From Marivirga sericea (GTDB lineage Bacteria > Bacteroidota > Bacteroidia > Cytophagales > Cyclobacteriaceae), in NCBI RefSeq assembly GCF_900177665.1, contig NZ_FXAW01000004.1, positions 62,001 to 126,000 on the forward strand: a stretch of 64,000 nt of DNA, read 5' to 3'. The first letter of the stretch is position 1. Every line of letters begins with the position of its first letter. The notes below the pieces were generated by a model. The model worked only from the letters and a program-made list of their open reading frames with translations. It was not told the DNA's origin and searched no databases. The position numbers and the translations under genes are program-made. Positions 1-9,977 of this stretch are shown here, in pieces.

Positions 1-1445
1 ATTACTCACTATGGTACAATGAATTAGTAAAAAAAGCGGATTTAGCGGAGAATTCTGCAGTTAGAGGCTGTATGATCATTAAACCCTACGGATTTTCAAT
101 TTGGGAAAAAATGCAACGAGAGTTAGATGATATGTTTAAGGAAACAGGTCATCAAAACGCGTATTTCCCTTTATTCATTCCTAAATCTTATTTAAGTAAA
201 GAGGCTGACCATGTGGAAGGTTTTGCAAAAGAGTGCGCAGTAGTAACTCACTATCGCTTAAAGAATGATGAAAATGGTAAAGGTATAGTAGTAGATCCTG
301 ATGCTAAATTAGAAGAAGAACTGATTGTAAGACCTACATCTGAAACAATAATATGGAATACATACCGTAATTGGGTTCAATCTTATCGTGATCTCCCTCT
401 TTTGGTAAATCAATGGGCGAATGTCGTCAGATGGGAAATGAGAACTCGACTCTTTCTAAGAACAGCAGAGTTTTTATGGCAAGAGGGACATACTGCACAT
501 GCAACCAAACAAGAAGCTATTGAAGAAACCGAGAGAATGATCAATGTGTATGCCGATTTCGCTGAAGAATTTATGGCCTTACCAGTTATTAAAGGTTTAA
601 AATCTGAAAGCGAAAGGTTTGCAGGTGCATTAGAGACCTATTGTATTGAAGGTTTAATGCAGGATGGAAAAGCGCTACAAGCAGGAACTTCTCACTTTTT
701 AGGTCAAAATTTTGCAAAAGCTTTTGATGTGAAGTTTGCGACAAAAGAAGGTAAACAAGAATACGTTTGGGGCACCTCTTGGGGGGTTAGCACTAGGTTA
801 ATGGGAGCCTTAGTAATGGCACATTCTGATGATGAAGGTCTAGTATTGCCTCCTCGTTTAGCTCCTATTCAGGTTGTAATTGTACCTATTTATAAAACGG
901 AGGAAGACCAAAATAAAATAGCTGAAGTGGCAGAACAGCTTAAAAAATCATTAAAGAAAAAAAGAATCACGGTTAAATTCGATGATAGGGACACACATAA
1001 GCCTGGATTCAAATTTGCTGAATGGGAATTAAAAGGAGTTCCGTTAAGAATTGCCATAGGACCTAGAGATTTGGAAAACGGCACTGTGGAGTTAGCAAGA
1101 AGGGATACCAAAGAAAAGCAAACTGTTAACATTGACGGAATTGAATCAGTAATTGAAGACACTTTAGAACTGATTCAGCAAAACATCTACAAAAAAGCCA
1201 AAGATTTCAGAAGTGAAAATACTTTCCAAGTAGATACTTATGATGAATTTAAAAAGCAACTAAATAAAACCGGTGGATTTATAAGTGCACATTGGGATGG
1301 AACGGCTGAAACTGAAGAAAAAATAAAAGAGGAAACTAAAGCAACAATCCGTTGTATTCCTTTAGACGCCCCAGAAGAAACTGGAAAATGTATATATTCA
1401 GGAAAGCCATCAAATAAAAGAGTGCTTTTTGCAAAAGCTTACTGA
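1..1445 (+). CDS. proS: Prolyl-tRNA synthetase, archaeal/eukaryal type (5' end outside window)
   Basis: Charges tRNA(Pro) with proline in the cytoplasm. The frame is open from base 3 and codes for [20 protein letters not shown] immediately before the first Met at 72. That sequence is typical of the ProS N-terminus, so the Met at 72 is internal and the real start lies left of the window. Counting from that Met, class II motif RPTSETIIW is at about 87-95, the motif 2 region [20 protein letters not shown] at about 118-137, and motif 3 [14 protein letters not shown] near 234. The protein continues through an anticodon-binding domain and ends in the short C-terminal zinc-like domain (last residues FAKAY). 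That C-terminus and the absence of an editing insertion mark the ProS type 3 class usual in Bacteroidota. Confidence 0.97.
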   Translation, partial: YSLWYNELVKKADLAENSAVRGCMIIKPYGFSIWEKMQRELDDMFKETGHQNAYFPLFIPKSYLSKEADHVEGFAKECAVVTHYRLKNDENGKGIVVDPDAKLEEELIVRPTSETIIWNTYRNWVQSYRDLPLLVNQWANVVRWEMRTRLFLRTAEFLWQEGHTAHATKQEAIEETERMINVYADFAEEFMALPVIKGLKSESERFAGALETYCIEGLMQDGKALQAGTSHFLGQNFAKAFDVKFATKEGKQEYVWGTSWGVSTRLMGALVMAHSDDEGLVLPPRLAPIQVVIVPIYKTEEDQNKIAEVAEQLKKSLKKKRITVKFDDRDTHKPGFKFAEWELKGVPLRIAIGPRDLENGTVELARRDTKEKQTVNIDGIESVIEDTLELIQQNIYKKAKDFRSENTFQVDTYDEFKKQLNKTGGFISAHWDGTAETEEKIKEETKATIRCIPLDAPEETGKCIYSGKPSNKRVLFAKAY

Positions 1446-1476
1446 TTTTAACTATTTTTAGACTTAATTTTAATCT

Positions 1477-1938
1477 ATGGTAGGTATCATTTTTCTTATT
1501 CTGGCAGGCTTGCTGCTAATTATCGCAGAATTAATCTTTGTCCCAGGTACTACTTTTGTGGGTGTCATTGGTCTAATGCTCACAATAGTTGGTATTTTCT
1601 TGGTGTTTGATGAATATGGAAACACAGCAGGCTACTGGACAACTGCAGGGACTGCTGCAGTAACTATTATCGGTATTGTTTATAGCTTTAAGTCGAATTC
1701 ATGGGATAGGTTTTCTCTAAAATCAAGCATTCAAAGCAGAGTAAACGATGAAGATATTTTCACTTTTCAAGTGGGCGAAAAAGGAAAAACTATTTCTGAT
1801 TTAAAACCGATTGGAAAAGCCGAAATTTTTGGCAAAATTTACGAGGTGAGAAGCAAAGGGGAATGGATAGGTGCCGGCCAAGAAGTTGAAATTACCAAAA
1901 TAGATTCAAAAAGAATATTTGTAGAACCAATTAAATAA
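1477..1938 (+). CDS. NfeD-like short membrane protein, FloA partner
   Basis: This 153-residue protein has three predicted membrane segments (about residues 4-22, 26-43 and 56-71). They are followed by a soluble C-terminal beta-rich region (about 100-152, from [12 protein letters not shown] onward) that fits the OB-fold NfeD domain. The stop codon lies one base before the floA start, so the two are almost certainly co-translated. Short NfeD proteins lacking the ClpP-like protease half are typically encoded next to flotillin-like proteins and are thought to help organise membrane microdomains. The family assignment is firm; the cellular role is inferred from pairing with FloA. Confidence 0.85.
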   Translation: MVGIIFLILAGLLLIIAELIFVPGTTFVGVIGLMLTIVGIFLVFDEYGNTAGYWTTAGTAAVTIIGIVYSFKSNSWDRFSLKSSIQSRVNDEDIFTFQVGEKGKTISDLKPIGKAEIFGKIYEVRSKGEWIGAGQEVEITKIDSKRIFVEPIK

Positions 1939-1939
1939 T

Positions 1940-2950
1940 ATGGATACATCGTTAATTTTTATTGTAATAGCAGGAATAGTACTTTTTTTCGTATTCCTGT
2001 ATTTTGTGCCTATCAACCTGTGGATTACCGCAATTTTCTCGGGAGTAAAAGTAGGCTTATTCGAATTGGTTTTTATGCGAATCAGAAAGGTTCCGCCAAG
2101 AATTATTGTGGAATCTATGATTACGGCCACCAAAGCTGGTTTGGAAGTCACCACCAATGAACTAGAGACCCACTATCTGGCGGGAGGTAATGTCCCTAAC
2201 GTCATTAAGGCTCTAATCTCTGCAGATAAAGCCAATATAACATTAGGGTTTAAACAAGCTACTGCAATTGATTTGGCTGGTAGAGACGTTTTTGAAGCTG
2301 TTCAGATTTCAGTTAATCCAAAAGTAATTACTACCCCTAAAGTGGCAGCAGTGGCAGCAGATGGAATTCAGCTGATAGCAATTGCCAGGGTGACTGTAAG
2401 AGCAAACATCCAACAATTAGTTGGTGGTGCTGGAGAAGATACCATTTTAGCCAGAGTTGGTGAAGGTATTGTTACCTCCATAGGATCTGCCGCTTCACAC
2501 AAAAATGTTTTAGAAAATCCTGATAAGATTTCAAAATTAGTCTTACAAAGAGGATTAGATGCTGGAACAGCATTTGAGATACTATCTATTGACATTGCAG
2601 ATGTAGATGTTGGTGCTAATATTGGAGCTAAATTACAGACTGATCAAGCATCTGCCGATTTAAAAGTTGCAGAAGCGAAAGCAGAAGAAAGAAGAGCTAT
2701 GGCAGTTGCTGAAGAGCAAGAAATGAAAGCGAAAGCTCAAGAAGCAAGAGCAAAGGTTATTGAAGCTGAGGCACAAGTACCGCAAGCAATTGCTGAATCC
2801 TTCAGAAGTGGTAATTTAGGAATCATGGATTACTATAGAATGCAAAATATTCAAGCCGACACTGATATGAGAGATTCAATATCTGGAAGCGACAAAGGAA
2901 CAAGTTCAGGTAAGAAATCAGGTGGCGGAAAGAAAAATGATGATAAATAG
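1940..2950 (+). CDS. floA: Flotillin-like protein FloA
   Basis: This 336-residue protein matches the FloA/UPF0365 family. It has an N-terminal hydrophobic hairpin (about residues 4-24, then 27-46), an SPFH-like middle, and a long Ala/Glu/Gln-rich helical region (about 228-285) with repeated [10 protein letters not shown]-type sequence. The tail is Lys/Gly/Ser-rich and ends KKNDDK. Family members form membrane foci that gather proteins and lipids into functional microdomains. It starts one base after the NfeD-like stop codon and is followed by a hairpin terminator at 2973-3010, so nfeD-floA looks like a two-gene transcription unit. Length is normal for the family. Confidence 0.93.
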   Translation: MDTSLIFIVIAGIVLFFVFLYFVPINLWITAIFSGVKVGLFELVFMRIRKVPPRIIVESMITATKAGLEVTTNELETHYLAGGNVPNVIKALISADKANITLGFKQATAIDLAGRDVFEAVQISVNPKVITTPKVAAVAADGIQLIAIARVTVRANIQQLVGGAGEDTILARVGEGIVTSIGSAASHKNVLENPDKISKLVLQRGLDAGTAFEILSIDIADVDVGANIGAKLQTDQASADLKVAEAKAEERRAMAVAEEQEMKAKAQEARAKVIEAEAQVPQAIAESFRSGNLGIMDYYRMQNIQADTDMRDSISGSDKGTSSGKKSGGGKKNDDK

Positions 2951-2972
2951 AACATAATAATCGCTTCAATAA

Positions 2973-3010
2973 AAAAACGGCTCTGCTTTTAATAAAGTGG
3001 GGCCATTTTT
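2973..3010 (+). terminator. Rho-independent terminator after floA
   Basis: An A-rich left arm (2973-2989) pairs with a T-rich right arm (2994-3010) around a TAAT loop. The stem has one C/A mismatch and a few G-U pairs, and the right arm ends in five T bases. It sits 23 bases after the floA stop, where transcription of the nfeD-floA unit should end. Confidence 0.7.
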
Positions 3011-3079
3011 ATTATGAGCTATGCACAATTCTAATTTGGCTGATTTATATTTCTTCATTCTTTTTTCTTATTTTCGGGT

Positions 3080-3982
3080 ATGGCAAAAACAATTCAATTT
3101 CAGTTGTTAGATGTATTTACATCGGAACCATTTGGTGGTAATCCTTTGGCTATTTTCAACCATGCAGATGGTTTAAGTGCAGAGCAAATGCTTAAAATTG
3201 CAAAAGAATTAAATCTATCGGAATCAGTCTTTTTAAGTAAAACTAGTTCAGATGCTGATGTCAAAATGAGGATTTTCACTCCAGGCATGGAGTTGCCGAC
3301 TGCTGGACACCCTACCATCGGAACTTCCTACTACTTGTTAAAACATAAAGGAATTATTCCTAAAAAAGAGAATGAGTTACTTTTACAACAGAACATAGGG
3401 AACTTGAGAGTGCAATTTGAAGAGAAAAATGGTGAGGTTACTAAAATACTGATGGAACAACCACTCCCTAAATTTGAGCAAACCTTTAAAGATAAAAAAC
3501 TAGTTGCATCCCTGCTTTCGATAGAAGAGGATGAAATTGAAGAAGATTTCCCCTGTAGAATAGTAAATTGTGGCAATCCATTTTTGATTGTTCCTATCAA
3601 AAATTTAAATGCAGTTCACAAGCTCAAACTCAATAATGAACTATTTAGTGAAATATTGGATGAAATTTTCATTACTGGAGTAATGGCTTTCACCTTAGAG
3701 ACCGAAAATCCTGAGCATTTAACCCACAGCAGAATGTTCGCTCCACATATTGGCGTACCGGAAGATCCTGCCACAGGTAGCGCACATGGTCCGCTTGCAT
3801 GTTATTTACATAATTATAATATGGCAGATTTGAATGAACTATCAATTGGAGAGCAAGGATATGAAATCAGCAGACCTAGTCAGGTAAAAATGAAAATTAT
3901 CCAAGAAGACGGAAAAATTTCGAAAGTTTTAGTAGGTGGTTCTTGTGTTCATATCGGTGGGGGCGAAATCAGAATTCCGTAA
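3080..3982 (+). CDS. PhzF-family isomerase/epimerase-like protein
   Basis: This 300-residue protein has the PhzF/YddE fold signatures. The N-terminus contains DVFTSEPFGGNPLAIF. The family's catalytic Glu lies in NLSESVFL (about residue 48). The middle has FTPGMELPTAGHPTIG (about 67-82), and the C-terminal half has GVPEDPATGSAHG. PhzF itself isomerises a phenazine precursor, but no phenazine genes are nearby, so the substrate here is unknown. The next gene starts three bases after the stop, so the two are probably co-transcribed. TATTTTCG a few bases upstream of the ATG weakly resembles the Bacteroidota -7 element. Confidence 0.88.
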   Translation: MAKTIQFQLLDVFTSEPFGGNPLAIFNHADGLSAEQMLKIAKELNLSESVFLSKTSSDADVKMRIFTPGMELPTAGHPTIGTSYYLLKHKGIIPKKENELLLQQNIGNLRVQFEEKNGEVTKILMEQPLPKFEQTFKDKKLVASLLSIEEDEIEEDFPCRIVNCGNPFLIVPIKNLNAVHKLKLNNELFSEILDEIFITGVMAFTLETENPEHLTHSRMFAPHIGVPEDPATGSAHGPLACYLHNYNMADLNELSIGEQGYEISRPSQVKMKIIQEDGKISKVLVGGSCVHIGGGEIRIP

Positions 3983-3985
3983 TAA

Positions 3986-5056
3986 ATGCCTAAACACAAA
4001 ATACTTTTTGTATGCCCCTACCCTTTTGATGAAGCTCCTAGTCAACGTTTTAGATTTGAGCAATATCTCCCACTGCTCGAAGAAAATGGTTATCACTTTC
4101 ATATAGCCCCATTCTTAAATTTAAAAGCCTGGAAAATTTTATATAAACCTGGAAATGGCCTCCAAAAGCTCTTTTGGTTAACTAGATCCTATGGAGAACG
4201 CCTGTTGCTTTTACTAAAGCTAAGATCATACGATTATATTTTCATTCACAGAGAGGCTACTCCCTTTGGCCCGCCTTTCTTTGAATGGACTACTCGATTT
4301 ATATGGAAAAAAAGAATTATCTATGACTTTGATGATGCCATTTGGCTAGCGGATCCAAGTGAAAAAGGAAGTCTAAAAGCAAGAATGAAATGGAAATCAA
4401 AAGTAAAGACTATCTGTAAATGGAGTTTCAAAGTGAGTTGTGGGAACGATTATTTAGCTCAATTCGCAAAGAGCTACAGTGAAAACGTGGTTATAAACCC
4501 AACTACAATTGATACTAAATATCATCAACAGCACCGCATATCAGAATCCAAAACAATAACAATAGGTTGGACTGGAACTCACTCTACTCTACCTTATTTA
4601 AAACCAATAATTCCAATTTTAGATAAACTATATATTAAGAATGATTTTGAATTACTAGTTATTTCCAACCAAACTCCTGATTTTGATGTCAAGTATATGA
4701 GGTTTATTCAATGGAATAAATCAACTGAAATTGTAGATTTGAATGAAATTGATATAGGTATTATGCCTTTAACAGATGACATCTGGAGTCAAGGAAAATG
4801 CGGATTTAAACTTTTGCAATATTTAGCCATCAACAAAGCTATTGTTGCATCTCCAGTTGGTGTTAACCAAAAATTAATCAAAGAGAGCGATGCAGGATTT
4901 CCTGCAGAATCTGAAGATCAATGGAGCAAGGCAATTCTTACACTGTTGACGAATGATAGCTTAAGGCAAGAATTAGGAGATAATGGTAGAAAATACATAC
5001 AGGACTATTATTCGGTTCAATCAAATTCAGAAACATTTTTAGGTTTGTTTCAGTGA
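3986..5056 (+). CDS. Glycosyltransferase, GT4-like
   Basis: This 356-residue soluble protein has no signal peptide or membrane helix. The N-terminus, FVCPYPFDEAPSQRFRFEQY, is typical of Bacteroidota GT4-type transferases, and the IIYDFDDAIWL motif (about residues 111-121) is common in them. The C-terminal Rossmann half carries GWTGTHSTLPYL and KCGFKLLQYLAINKAIVAS, the nucleotide-sugar binding region. It presumably moves a sugar onto a surface polysaccharide or lipid, but no polysaccharide cluster surrounds it. It follows the PhzF gene by three bases. Donor and acceptor cannot be told from the sequence. Confidence 0.85.
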   Translation: MPKHKILFVCPYPFDEAPSQRFRFEQYLPLLEENGYHFHIAPFLNLKAWKILYKPGNGLQKLFWLTRSYGERLLLLLKLRSYDYIFIHREATPFGPPFFEWTTRFIWKKRIIYDFDDAIWLADPSEKGSLKARMKWKSKVKTICKWSFKVSCGNDYLAQFAKSYSENVVINPTTIDTKYHQQHRISESKTITIGWTGTHSTLPYLKPIIPILDKLYIKNDFELLVISNQTPDFDVKYMRFIQWNKSTEIVDLNEIDIGIMPLTDDIWSQGKCGFKLLQYLAINKAIVASPVGVNQKLIKESDAGFPAESEDQWSKAILTLLTNDSLRQELGDNGRKYIQDYYSVQSNSETFLGLFQ

Positions 5057-5129
5057 GTCCAAACATAAATTTATATTTTCAATTAAAATTCAATACTTTT
5101 ATATACACATACCACTTAAAAAAACGAAT

Positions 5130-6155
5130 ATGAAAAAAATTTTTACTGGAACTATAATAGCCATTTCCTTAATGGCAAATGTACAACAATCTCAAGCACA
5201 GGACTTTGAAGAAGTGATTAACTCAGGAATTGGGGATGCAAATACCTATTTGAGAAACTACATGGATCCCGTTGCTAGTTCAATTGGTAATGGATTAGCA
5301 AATGGATGGTATAATACAGCCAGACCACACAAGACGCTTGGTTTCGATCTAACATTCAATGTAAATTTGGCAACAATTCCTGATGCTGCAAAGACCTTTG
5401 AATTTGTTGCAGGTGACTACTCAAACGTTGAATTAGTGGATCCGTCAAACACAACACTTCCAACTTTTGTGGGAGGGGAGACGAATCAGCAATTAGTGAT
5501 TAGTAATGATGATGGGATAGATGGTCAAGGACAATTCAATCAAAATATTGTTGCTCCTTCTGGTATTTTGGCCGACTTGGATTACCCTGGCCCATTGGCT
5601 ATCCCTACGCCAACCATACAATTAGGCGTTGGGATTGTAAAAAGTACCGATTTAATTATTCGATTCACACCTCAGATCAATGTTGGTGATTTTAGCTTTC
5701 AGTCTTTTGGCTTCGGAGTTAAGCACGATTTCAAGCAATGGATTCCTGGTATGAAGTTACTACCGTTTGATCTATCAGGTTTAATAGGTTTCAATAGAAT
5801 ATCTACAAACTATCAAATCGATGAGCAAGCAGGCCAGTTTGCCGAATTTGGAGCTAGTGCTACTACCGTTCAAGCTATTATTTCTAAGAAACTACTATTT
5901 TTCACACCCTACGCTGGCTTAGGATTTAATATTGTTCGTTCAAATTTTGCAATGAAAGGTGACTATGAGTTCTCTGGAGACAATGAAACTTATACTGTGA
6001 CAGACCCTATTGATTTAACATTCGATGGCAGCGGTGGCCCCAGATTCACAATTGGTGCAAGAGCAAAAATACTTTGGGTGTTAGCTTTAAATATCGATTA
6101 CACTATCCAAAAGTACAATACACTTTCTGTTGGATTTGGTTTAAATATTCGATAA
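5130..6155 (+). CDS. Outer-membrane beta-barrel protein (DUF6588-like)
   Basis: This 341-residue protein has a clear signal peptide (Lys-rich start, hydrophobic core, SQAQ before the mature DFEEVINSG). After a short leader come alternating beta-strands and a C-terminus ending in an aromatic/hydrophobic pattern (LSVGFGLNIR), as in outer-membrane barrels. The middle has SFGFGVKHDFKQWIPGM, which I associate with the Bacteroidota DUF6588 group; that label is from memory and moderate in certainty. No function is known. A strong terminator follows at 6182-6213, so the gene is probably transcribed alone. Confidence 0.75.
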   Translation: MKKIFTGTIIAISLMANVQQSQAQDFEEVINSGIGDANTYLRNYMDPVASSIGNGLANGWYNTARPHKTLGFDLTFNVNLATIPDAAKTFEFVAGDYSNVELVDPSNTTLPTFVGGETNQQLVISNDDGIDGQGQFNQNIVAPSGILADLDYPGPLAIPTPTIQLGVGIVKSTDLIIRFTPQINVGDFSFQSFGFGVKHDFKQWIPGMKLLPFDLSGLIGFNRISTNYQIDEQAGQFAEFGASATTVQAIISKKLLFFTPYAGLGFNIVRSNFAMKGDYEFSGDNETYTVTDPIDLTFDGSGGPRFTIGARAKILWVLALNIDYTIQKYNTLSVGFGLNIR

Positions 6156-6181
6156 TCCACTCCGTGAGTTTTATTTTTATG

Positions 6182-6213
6182 GCACAAATCAATGACTTGA
6201 TTTGTGCTTTTTT
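6182..6213 (+). terminator. Rho-independent terminator
   Basis: A perfect 11-bp stem (6182-6192 with 6197-6207) around a TGAC loop is followed by six T bases (6208-6213). It lies 26 bases after the beta-barrel gene ending at 6155. Confidence 0.9.
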
Positions 6214-6289
6214 ATGCATAAAAATACTTTTAACAATATATTTGATCATTTTCAGTTAATATTGTAAATCAACTAAACGACATATAATT

Positions 6290-6886
6290 ATGAAGAGTAA
6301 ATTATTAATTTTATTTGTTCTATTTTTCTCACAACAAGCCTACTCTCAGCTGGGTAGCGGGAATATACTAGTTGGAGGAACTGCACAATTTCAAATTTTT
6401 GAAAACGCTGATTTTCAATTTTTTACTATATCGCCAAATGCACAATACTTTATCAGTGAAAACCTTTCAGTTGGTGGTGCTCTCGGATTCACCACTCAAA
6501 GGAATAATTTAGGCGAGAATGACTTTACAAGGACAAATACCCTTTCAATTAGTCCAGAAGCTAGGTATTATGTAGACTTAACTGAAAATGTATATCTGTA
6601 TGGTGCTGCACGAATCGGATTTGGCTTTGGAGGATCAACATTTATCGATGGTAATGACCAAACAGAAGTGAGCGACAGGTCAGTGTTTAACCTAGGAATA
6701 AATCCTGGAATTCTTTATACACCAGGATCAAAGATTGGTTTTAATTTTGAATTAAATATGATTTCTTTCGGGAGAACCTCTGTTACACCGGCAATTGGTA
6801 ATACCACCACTGTATCTAATTCTTTAACATTAGGGATTAATACATTTGCTCCTACATTCGGTATCTACTACGTTTTAGGTAACTAA
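6290..6886 (+). CDS. Small outer-membrane beta-barrel protein
   Basis: This 198-residue protein has a cleavable signal peptide ending near AYSQ. The rest is an OmpA/OmpW-like eight-strand barrel pattern: ISPNAQYFISENLSVGGALG, ISPEARYYVDLTENVYLYG and a terminal strand ending IYYVLGN. No periplasmic peptidoglycan-binding domain follows, so it is barrel only. It lies between two strong terminators (6182-6213 and 6903-6938) and so is probably its own transcription unit. Its function cannot be told from the sequence. Confidence 0.8.
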   Translation: MKSKLLILFVLFFSQQAYSQLGSGNILVGGTAQFQIFENADFQFFTISPNAQYFISENLSVGGALGFTTQRNNLGENDFTRTNTLSISPEARYYVDLTENVYLYGAARIGFGFGGSTFIDGNDQTEVSDRSVFNLGINPGILYTPGSKIGFNFELNMISFGRTSVTPAIGNTTTVSNSLTLGINTFAPTFGIYYVLGN

Positions 6887-6902
6887 CCAAGCAAGAAATA
6901 CG

Positions 6903-6938
6903 AAAGCCTCATTGGTTAAAAATCCCAATGAGGCTTTT
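6903..6938. terminator. Bidirectional terminator between convergent genes
   Basis: A perfect 13-bp stem (6903-6915 with 6925-6937) has an AT-rich 9-base loop and ends in T-runs on both strands. It lies between the plus-strand barrel gene (ends 6886) and the minus-strand histidine kinase (ends 6961), so it can serve both. Confidence 0.85.
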
Positions 6939-6960
6939 AAAATTTTGAGGTAGGAAATAA

Positions 6961-8421
6961 TTAAACTTTTGTTGGTAGGTATATTTTAACTTTCGTCCAT
7001 TCCCTTTCCTTACTTTCAATATTCATAGTACCTTCGATTTTCTTTAAAATTTCCCTGCTATTATAAAGCCCCATACCATTTCCATTTGAAAGCTCTGTTC
7101 CCCGGTAAAACATATCAAAAATATAGGGCTTTACTTTTTCCGAAATTCCTATTCCGTTGTCAGTAATTTCAATTAAATGGAAATCCTCGTTTTGAGTTAC
7201 TTTGATACTAATTTCAAATTGATCCTTTCTAGTGTCGCGATATTGAAAACTATTTTTCAACAAACTTTTTAAAATAATCCCAAATCGGTCAGCATCAGTC
7301 CTTACGAAATAATTATTAGGAATATCAATATTCAATTTAGGCTTTACATCGTAAATATTATCAACGAAAAAAACCATTTGCTCCAATACATCTCTTAAAT
7401 TCACTTCTACTAAATTAACATGAGTGTGAATATTGGTAGCTACATTACTAATATCACTAACAAAGCCATTCAATAATCTTAAATTAAGCCTCAAATGATG
7501 TTTCAACTCATTAACTGTTTGTACATCAGAGATTTCAATCACCTTGAGCAAGCCTTCTAATGAAGCTATAGGTCCTCTAATATTATGTGAAACACTGTAG
7601 AGAAATTTATCTAATTCATGATTTATTTGATTCAAGGCTAGATTTTGTTTTGTGATCTCTTCGGAGAAATGCATGTTTTCAGTCTTATCTTCTAAGATGA
7701 AAATAAATCCCTCTTCCAAGTGATGCTTCTTCCCTACTGCAATAGCGGAAGCATTGATAAAAACCTCCTCTGATTTCTTAAGATTATGGATCACAAATGA
7801 AAAGTTTACCTGCCCTCCTTCCTCATTCAATGTTTCAATCTTATCCCAAAATTGAGAGATACTCTTAACATAGATAGCATCAATAAAATTGAAGTCTTTC
7901 TCTATTTCACGTCCAAACAAACTTTTAAACTTTTTATTAATCCAGATAGATTCAAATTGACGATTAGTGTGTATTAAACCTAGAGGTAATTTATTTAATA
8001 ATTCCCTATTAACCGACATATCTACGAATGGATGCTCGATTAATTTTTTTCCACTATCACGAGCAGCACTATTTAGTTCATTTAACTCCAACACTTGAAC
8101 TAGTGCTTTTCCTTGTGTCTGAAAAATAGGGTTGAATAAAAACGTTTGATTGCCGTGACTCAATTGCAGTGAGCGAAGTTCAATTTCACCTTCGATATCT
8201 TCTTCAAATTTTGACAATAAGCTGTCAAATTTGTTATGATTGTTTACAAACTGTTGATTTACATTTAAATATTGATGAGATCTCAGGTCTATGATAAACA
8301 TTGGATCTTTACCACTTTCAAAAAAATCAGTAAAGCTTAAAAAATCCCTTTCCATCCCTCTTTCAACGGGTAAACAGTAATTTTGATTTCTCTTCAACTT
8401 TTGATGCAAATCTTGAAACAT
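6961..8421 (-). CDS. PAS-domain sensor histidine kinase
   Basis: This 486-residue kinase has no membrane segment, so it is probably cytoplasmic. Two PAS-like regions (about 30-110 and 140-248) precede a HisKA domain with phospho-acceptor His279 in YSVSHNIRGP. The HATPase domain follows, with N-box LLKNSFQYRD (about 387-396), G1-box EITDNGIGI and G2-box GNGMGLYNS. All catalytic motifs are present. No response regulator adjoins it, so its partner is unknown. Its HisKA region resembles that of the ATPase-less protein at 9978-11051, suggesting common ancestry. Confidence 0.92.
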   Translation of the reverse strand: MFQDLHQKLKRNQNYCLPVERGMERDFLSFTDFFESGKDPMFIIDLRSHQYLNVNQQFVNNHNKFDSLLSKFEEDIEGEIELRSLQLSHGNQTFLFNPIFQTQGKALVQVLELNELNSAARDSGKKLIEHPFVDMSVNRELLNKLPLGLIHTNRQFESIWINKKFKSLFGREIEKDFNFIDAIYVKSISQFWDKIETLNEEGGQVNFSFVIHNLKKSEEVFINASAIAVGKKHHLEEGFIFILEDKTENMHFSEEITKQNLALNQINHELDKFLYSVSHNIRGPIASLEGLLKVIEISDVQTVNELKHHLRLNLRLLNGFVSDISNVATNIHTHVNLVEVNLRDVLEQMVFFVDNIYDVKPKLNIDIPNNYFVRTDADRFGIILKSLLKNSFQYRDTRKDQFEISIKVTQNEDFHLIEITDNGIGISEKVKPYIFDMFYRGTELSNGNGMGLYNSREILKKIEGTMNIESKEREWTKVKIYLPTKV

Positions 8422-8742
8422 GATACAAATTTACTTTCTCTTGAACCCCCAGAAAAATTGCATAACTGGAAAACATTACTTTAGTATAAATTAGCTATAA
8501 ATACCATAAAGCTGGGGATCAAATCCTTATATAAGGTTATTTAGTTTATCTTACTTAGAAAAATCAAATTTCTCACGTAGTTCTGGAGCTATCATACATC
8601 TATTTGATTGGTTTTCCGTAAAAATGCTACAACGATATAGCGCGAATGCTATTTTTAATTAAGAGGGAGCAATTTCCCTAGATTTGATGGGGTTTGATTT
8701 AATGACCCTTATCTTTGTGAAAAGAAAAAAATTTCAGCAAAT
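8422..8742. other. Divergent intergenic region upstream of kbl
   Basis: About 320 bases without a gene separate the divergently transcribed histidine kinase and kbl. It should hold both promoters. Visible items are a perfect 12-base palindrome CCTTATATAAGG at 8525-8536 and a TATCTTTG element close to kbl. I see no tRNA, small ORF of note or repeat. Confidence 0.5.
8710..8717 (+). promoter_or_regulatory. Candidate -7 promoter element for kbl
   Basis: TATCTTTG exactly fits the Bacteroidota -7 consensus TAnnTTTG and lies 25 bases before the kbl ATG. TTTG copies upstream at 8683-8686 and 8693-8696 are candidate -33 elements, but neither has the ideal spacing. Confidence 0.5.
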
Positions 8743-9930
8743 ATGTACGGAGAACTTCAGAAAAGACTACAAGGCGAATTAGAGCAGCTTGAAAAAGACG
8801 GGCTTTATAAGAAAGAAAGAATTATCACCACTCCACAAGGTGCTTCAATTAAAACTGATACAGGGAAAGAAGTTTTAAATTTTTGTTCTAATAACTATTT
8901 AGGACTTTCATCTCATCCAAAAGTACTGGAAGCCGCAAAAAACACTTTGGACACTCATGGATTTGGGATGTCTTCTGTGAGATTCATTTGTGGTACACAG
9001 GATATTCATAAAGAACTTGAGCAAAAAATAGCAGATTTTTTAGGGACGGAAGACACAATCCTTTATGCCGCTGCTTTTGATGCAAATGGTGGAGTATTCG
9101 AACCTATTTTAGGTTCAGAAGATGCAATCATCTCAGATTCATTAAACCATGCTTCTATAATTGATGGGGTAAGGCTATGTAAAGCTGCAAGATACCGCTA
9201 TCAAAACAATGATATGGCTGATTTGGAAGAACAGTTGAAAAAAGCAAAAGATGCAAAAAGTAAGATCATTGTAACAGATGGAGTTTTCTCAATGGACGGT
9301 TATGTAGCGCAATTAGATAAAATTTGTGATTTAGCTGAACAATATGATGCTTTAGTGATGGTGGATGATTGTCACGCAACAGGTTTTATAGGAAAGACTG
9401 GAAGAGGAACTCACGAGCTCAACAATGTAATGGGAAGAGTAGATATCATTACAGGAACACTAGGAAAGGCATTAGGTGGAGCCATGGGAGGATTTACTTC
9501 TGGTAGGAAGGAAATAATTGATATGTTAAGACAAAAATCAAGACCTTATTTGTTCTCTAACTCACTAGCTCCTTCAATTGTAGGAGCTTCAATAGCAGTT
9601 TTTGATTTATTGAGTGGTTCTACTGCTTTGAGAGATAAACTCGAAGACAATATAAACTACTTTAAAGACCATATTAAAAAAGCAGGTTTTGATATAAAAG
9701 ATGGAGATTCTGCAATCGTACCCATTATGGTTTATGATGCAGCTTTATCACAGAAATTTGCCGATAGACTTCTGGAAGAAGGGATTTATGTTATTGGCTT
9801 CTTCTTCCCTGTCGTGCCCAAAGAGCAGGCAAGAATTAGAGTACAATTATCTGCTGGACATGACAAAGAACATTTAGATAAAGCGATTGAAGCTTTTACG
9901 AAAGTCGGGAAAGAGTTAGAGATCATTTAG
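8743..9930 (+). CDS. kbl: Glycine C-acetyltransferase (2-amino-3-ketobutyrate CoA ligase)
   Basis: This PLP enzyme cleaves 2-amino-3-ketobutyrate with CoA to glycine and acetyl-CoA, the second step of threonine degradation. At 395 residues it has normal family length. The PLP lysine is Lys242 in [11 protein letters not shown], and other alpha-oxoamine synthase motifs are [22 protein letters not shown] and [10 protein letters not shown]. The stretch [19 protein letters not shown] is distinctive for Kbl and separates it from serine palmitoyltransferase and BioF. Threonine dehydrogenase (tdh), often the neighbour, is not in the window. A hairpin terminator follows. Confidence 0.95.
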   Translation: MYGELQKRLQGELEQLEKDGLYKKERIITTPQGASIKTDTGKEVLNFCSNNYLGLSSHPKVLEAAKNTLDTHGFGMSSVRFICGTQDIHKELEQKIADFLGTEDTILYAAAFDANGGVFEPILGSEDAIISDSLNHASIIDGVRLCKAARYRYQNNDMADLEEQLKKAKDAKSKIIVTDGVFSMDGYVAQLDKICDLAEQYDALVMVDDCHATGFIGKTGRGTHELNNVMGRVDIITGTLGKALGGAMGGFTSGRKEIIDMLRQKSRPYLFSNSLAPSIVGASIAVFDLLSGSTALRDKLEDNINYFKDHIKKAGFDIKDGDSAIVPIMVYDAALSQKFADRLLEEGIYVIGFFFPVVPKEQARIRVQLSAGHDKEHLDKAIEAFTKVGKELEII

Positions 9931-9936
9931 AAGAAA

Positions 9937-9965
9937 GTCCGGAGCAGTTAATAATTGCTCCGGAC
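9937..9965. terminator. Terminator between convergent kbl and kinase-like gene
   Basis: A perfect 10-bp GC-rich stem (9937-9946 with 9956-9965) surrounds a 9-base loop between two convergent genes. Flanking T-runs are short, so it may work better as a general 3' hairpin than as a classical strong terminator. Confidence 0.7.
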
Positions 9966-9977
9966 TATTGGTACAAA

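Noticed and set aside
72-1445. A short ProS starting at the Met at 72
   Set aside because: The frame is open upstream and codes for typical ProS N-terminal sequence, so the gene is cut by the window edge.
8743-9930. Serine palmitoyltransferase or BioF instead of Kbl
   Set aside because: The [18 protein letters not shown] and [10 protein letters not shown] segments match glycine C-acetyltransferase specifically; the related synthases differ there.
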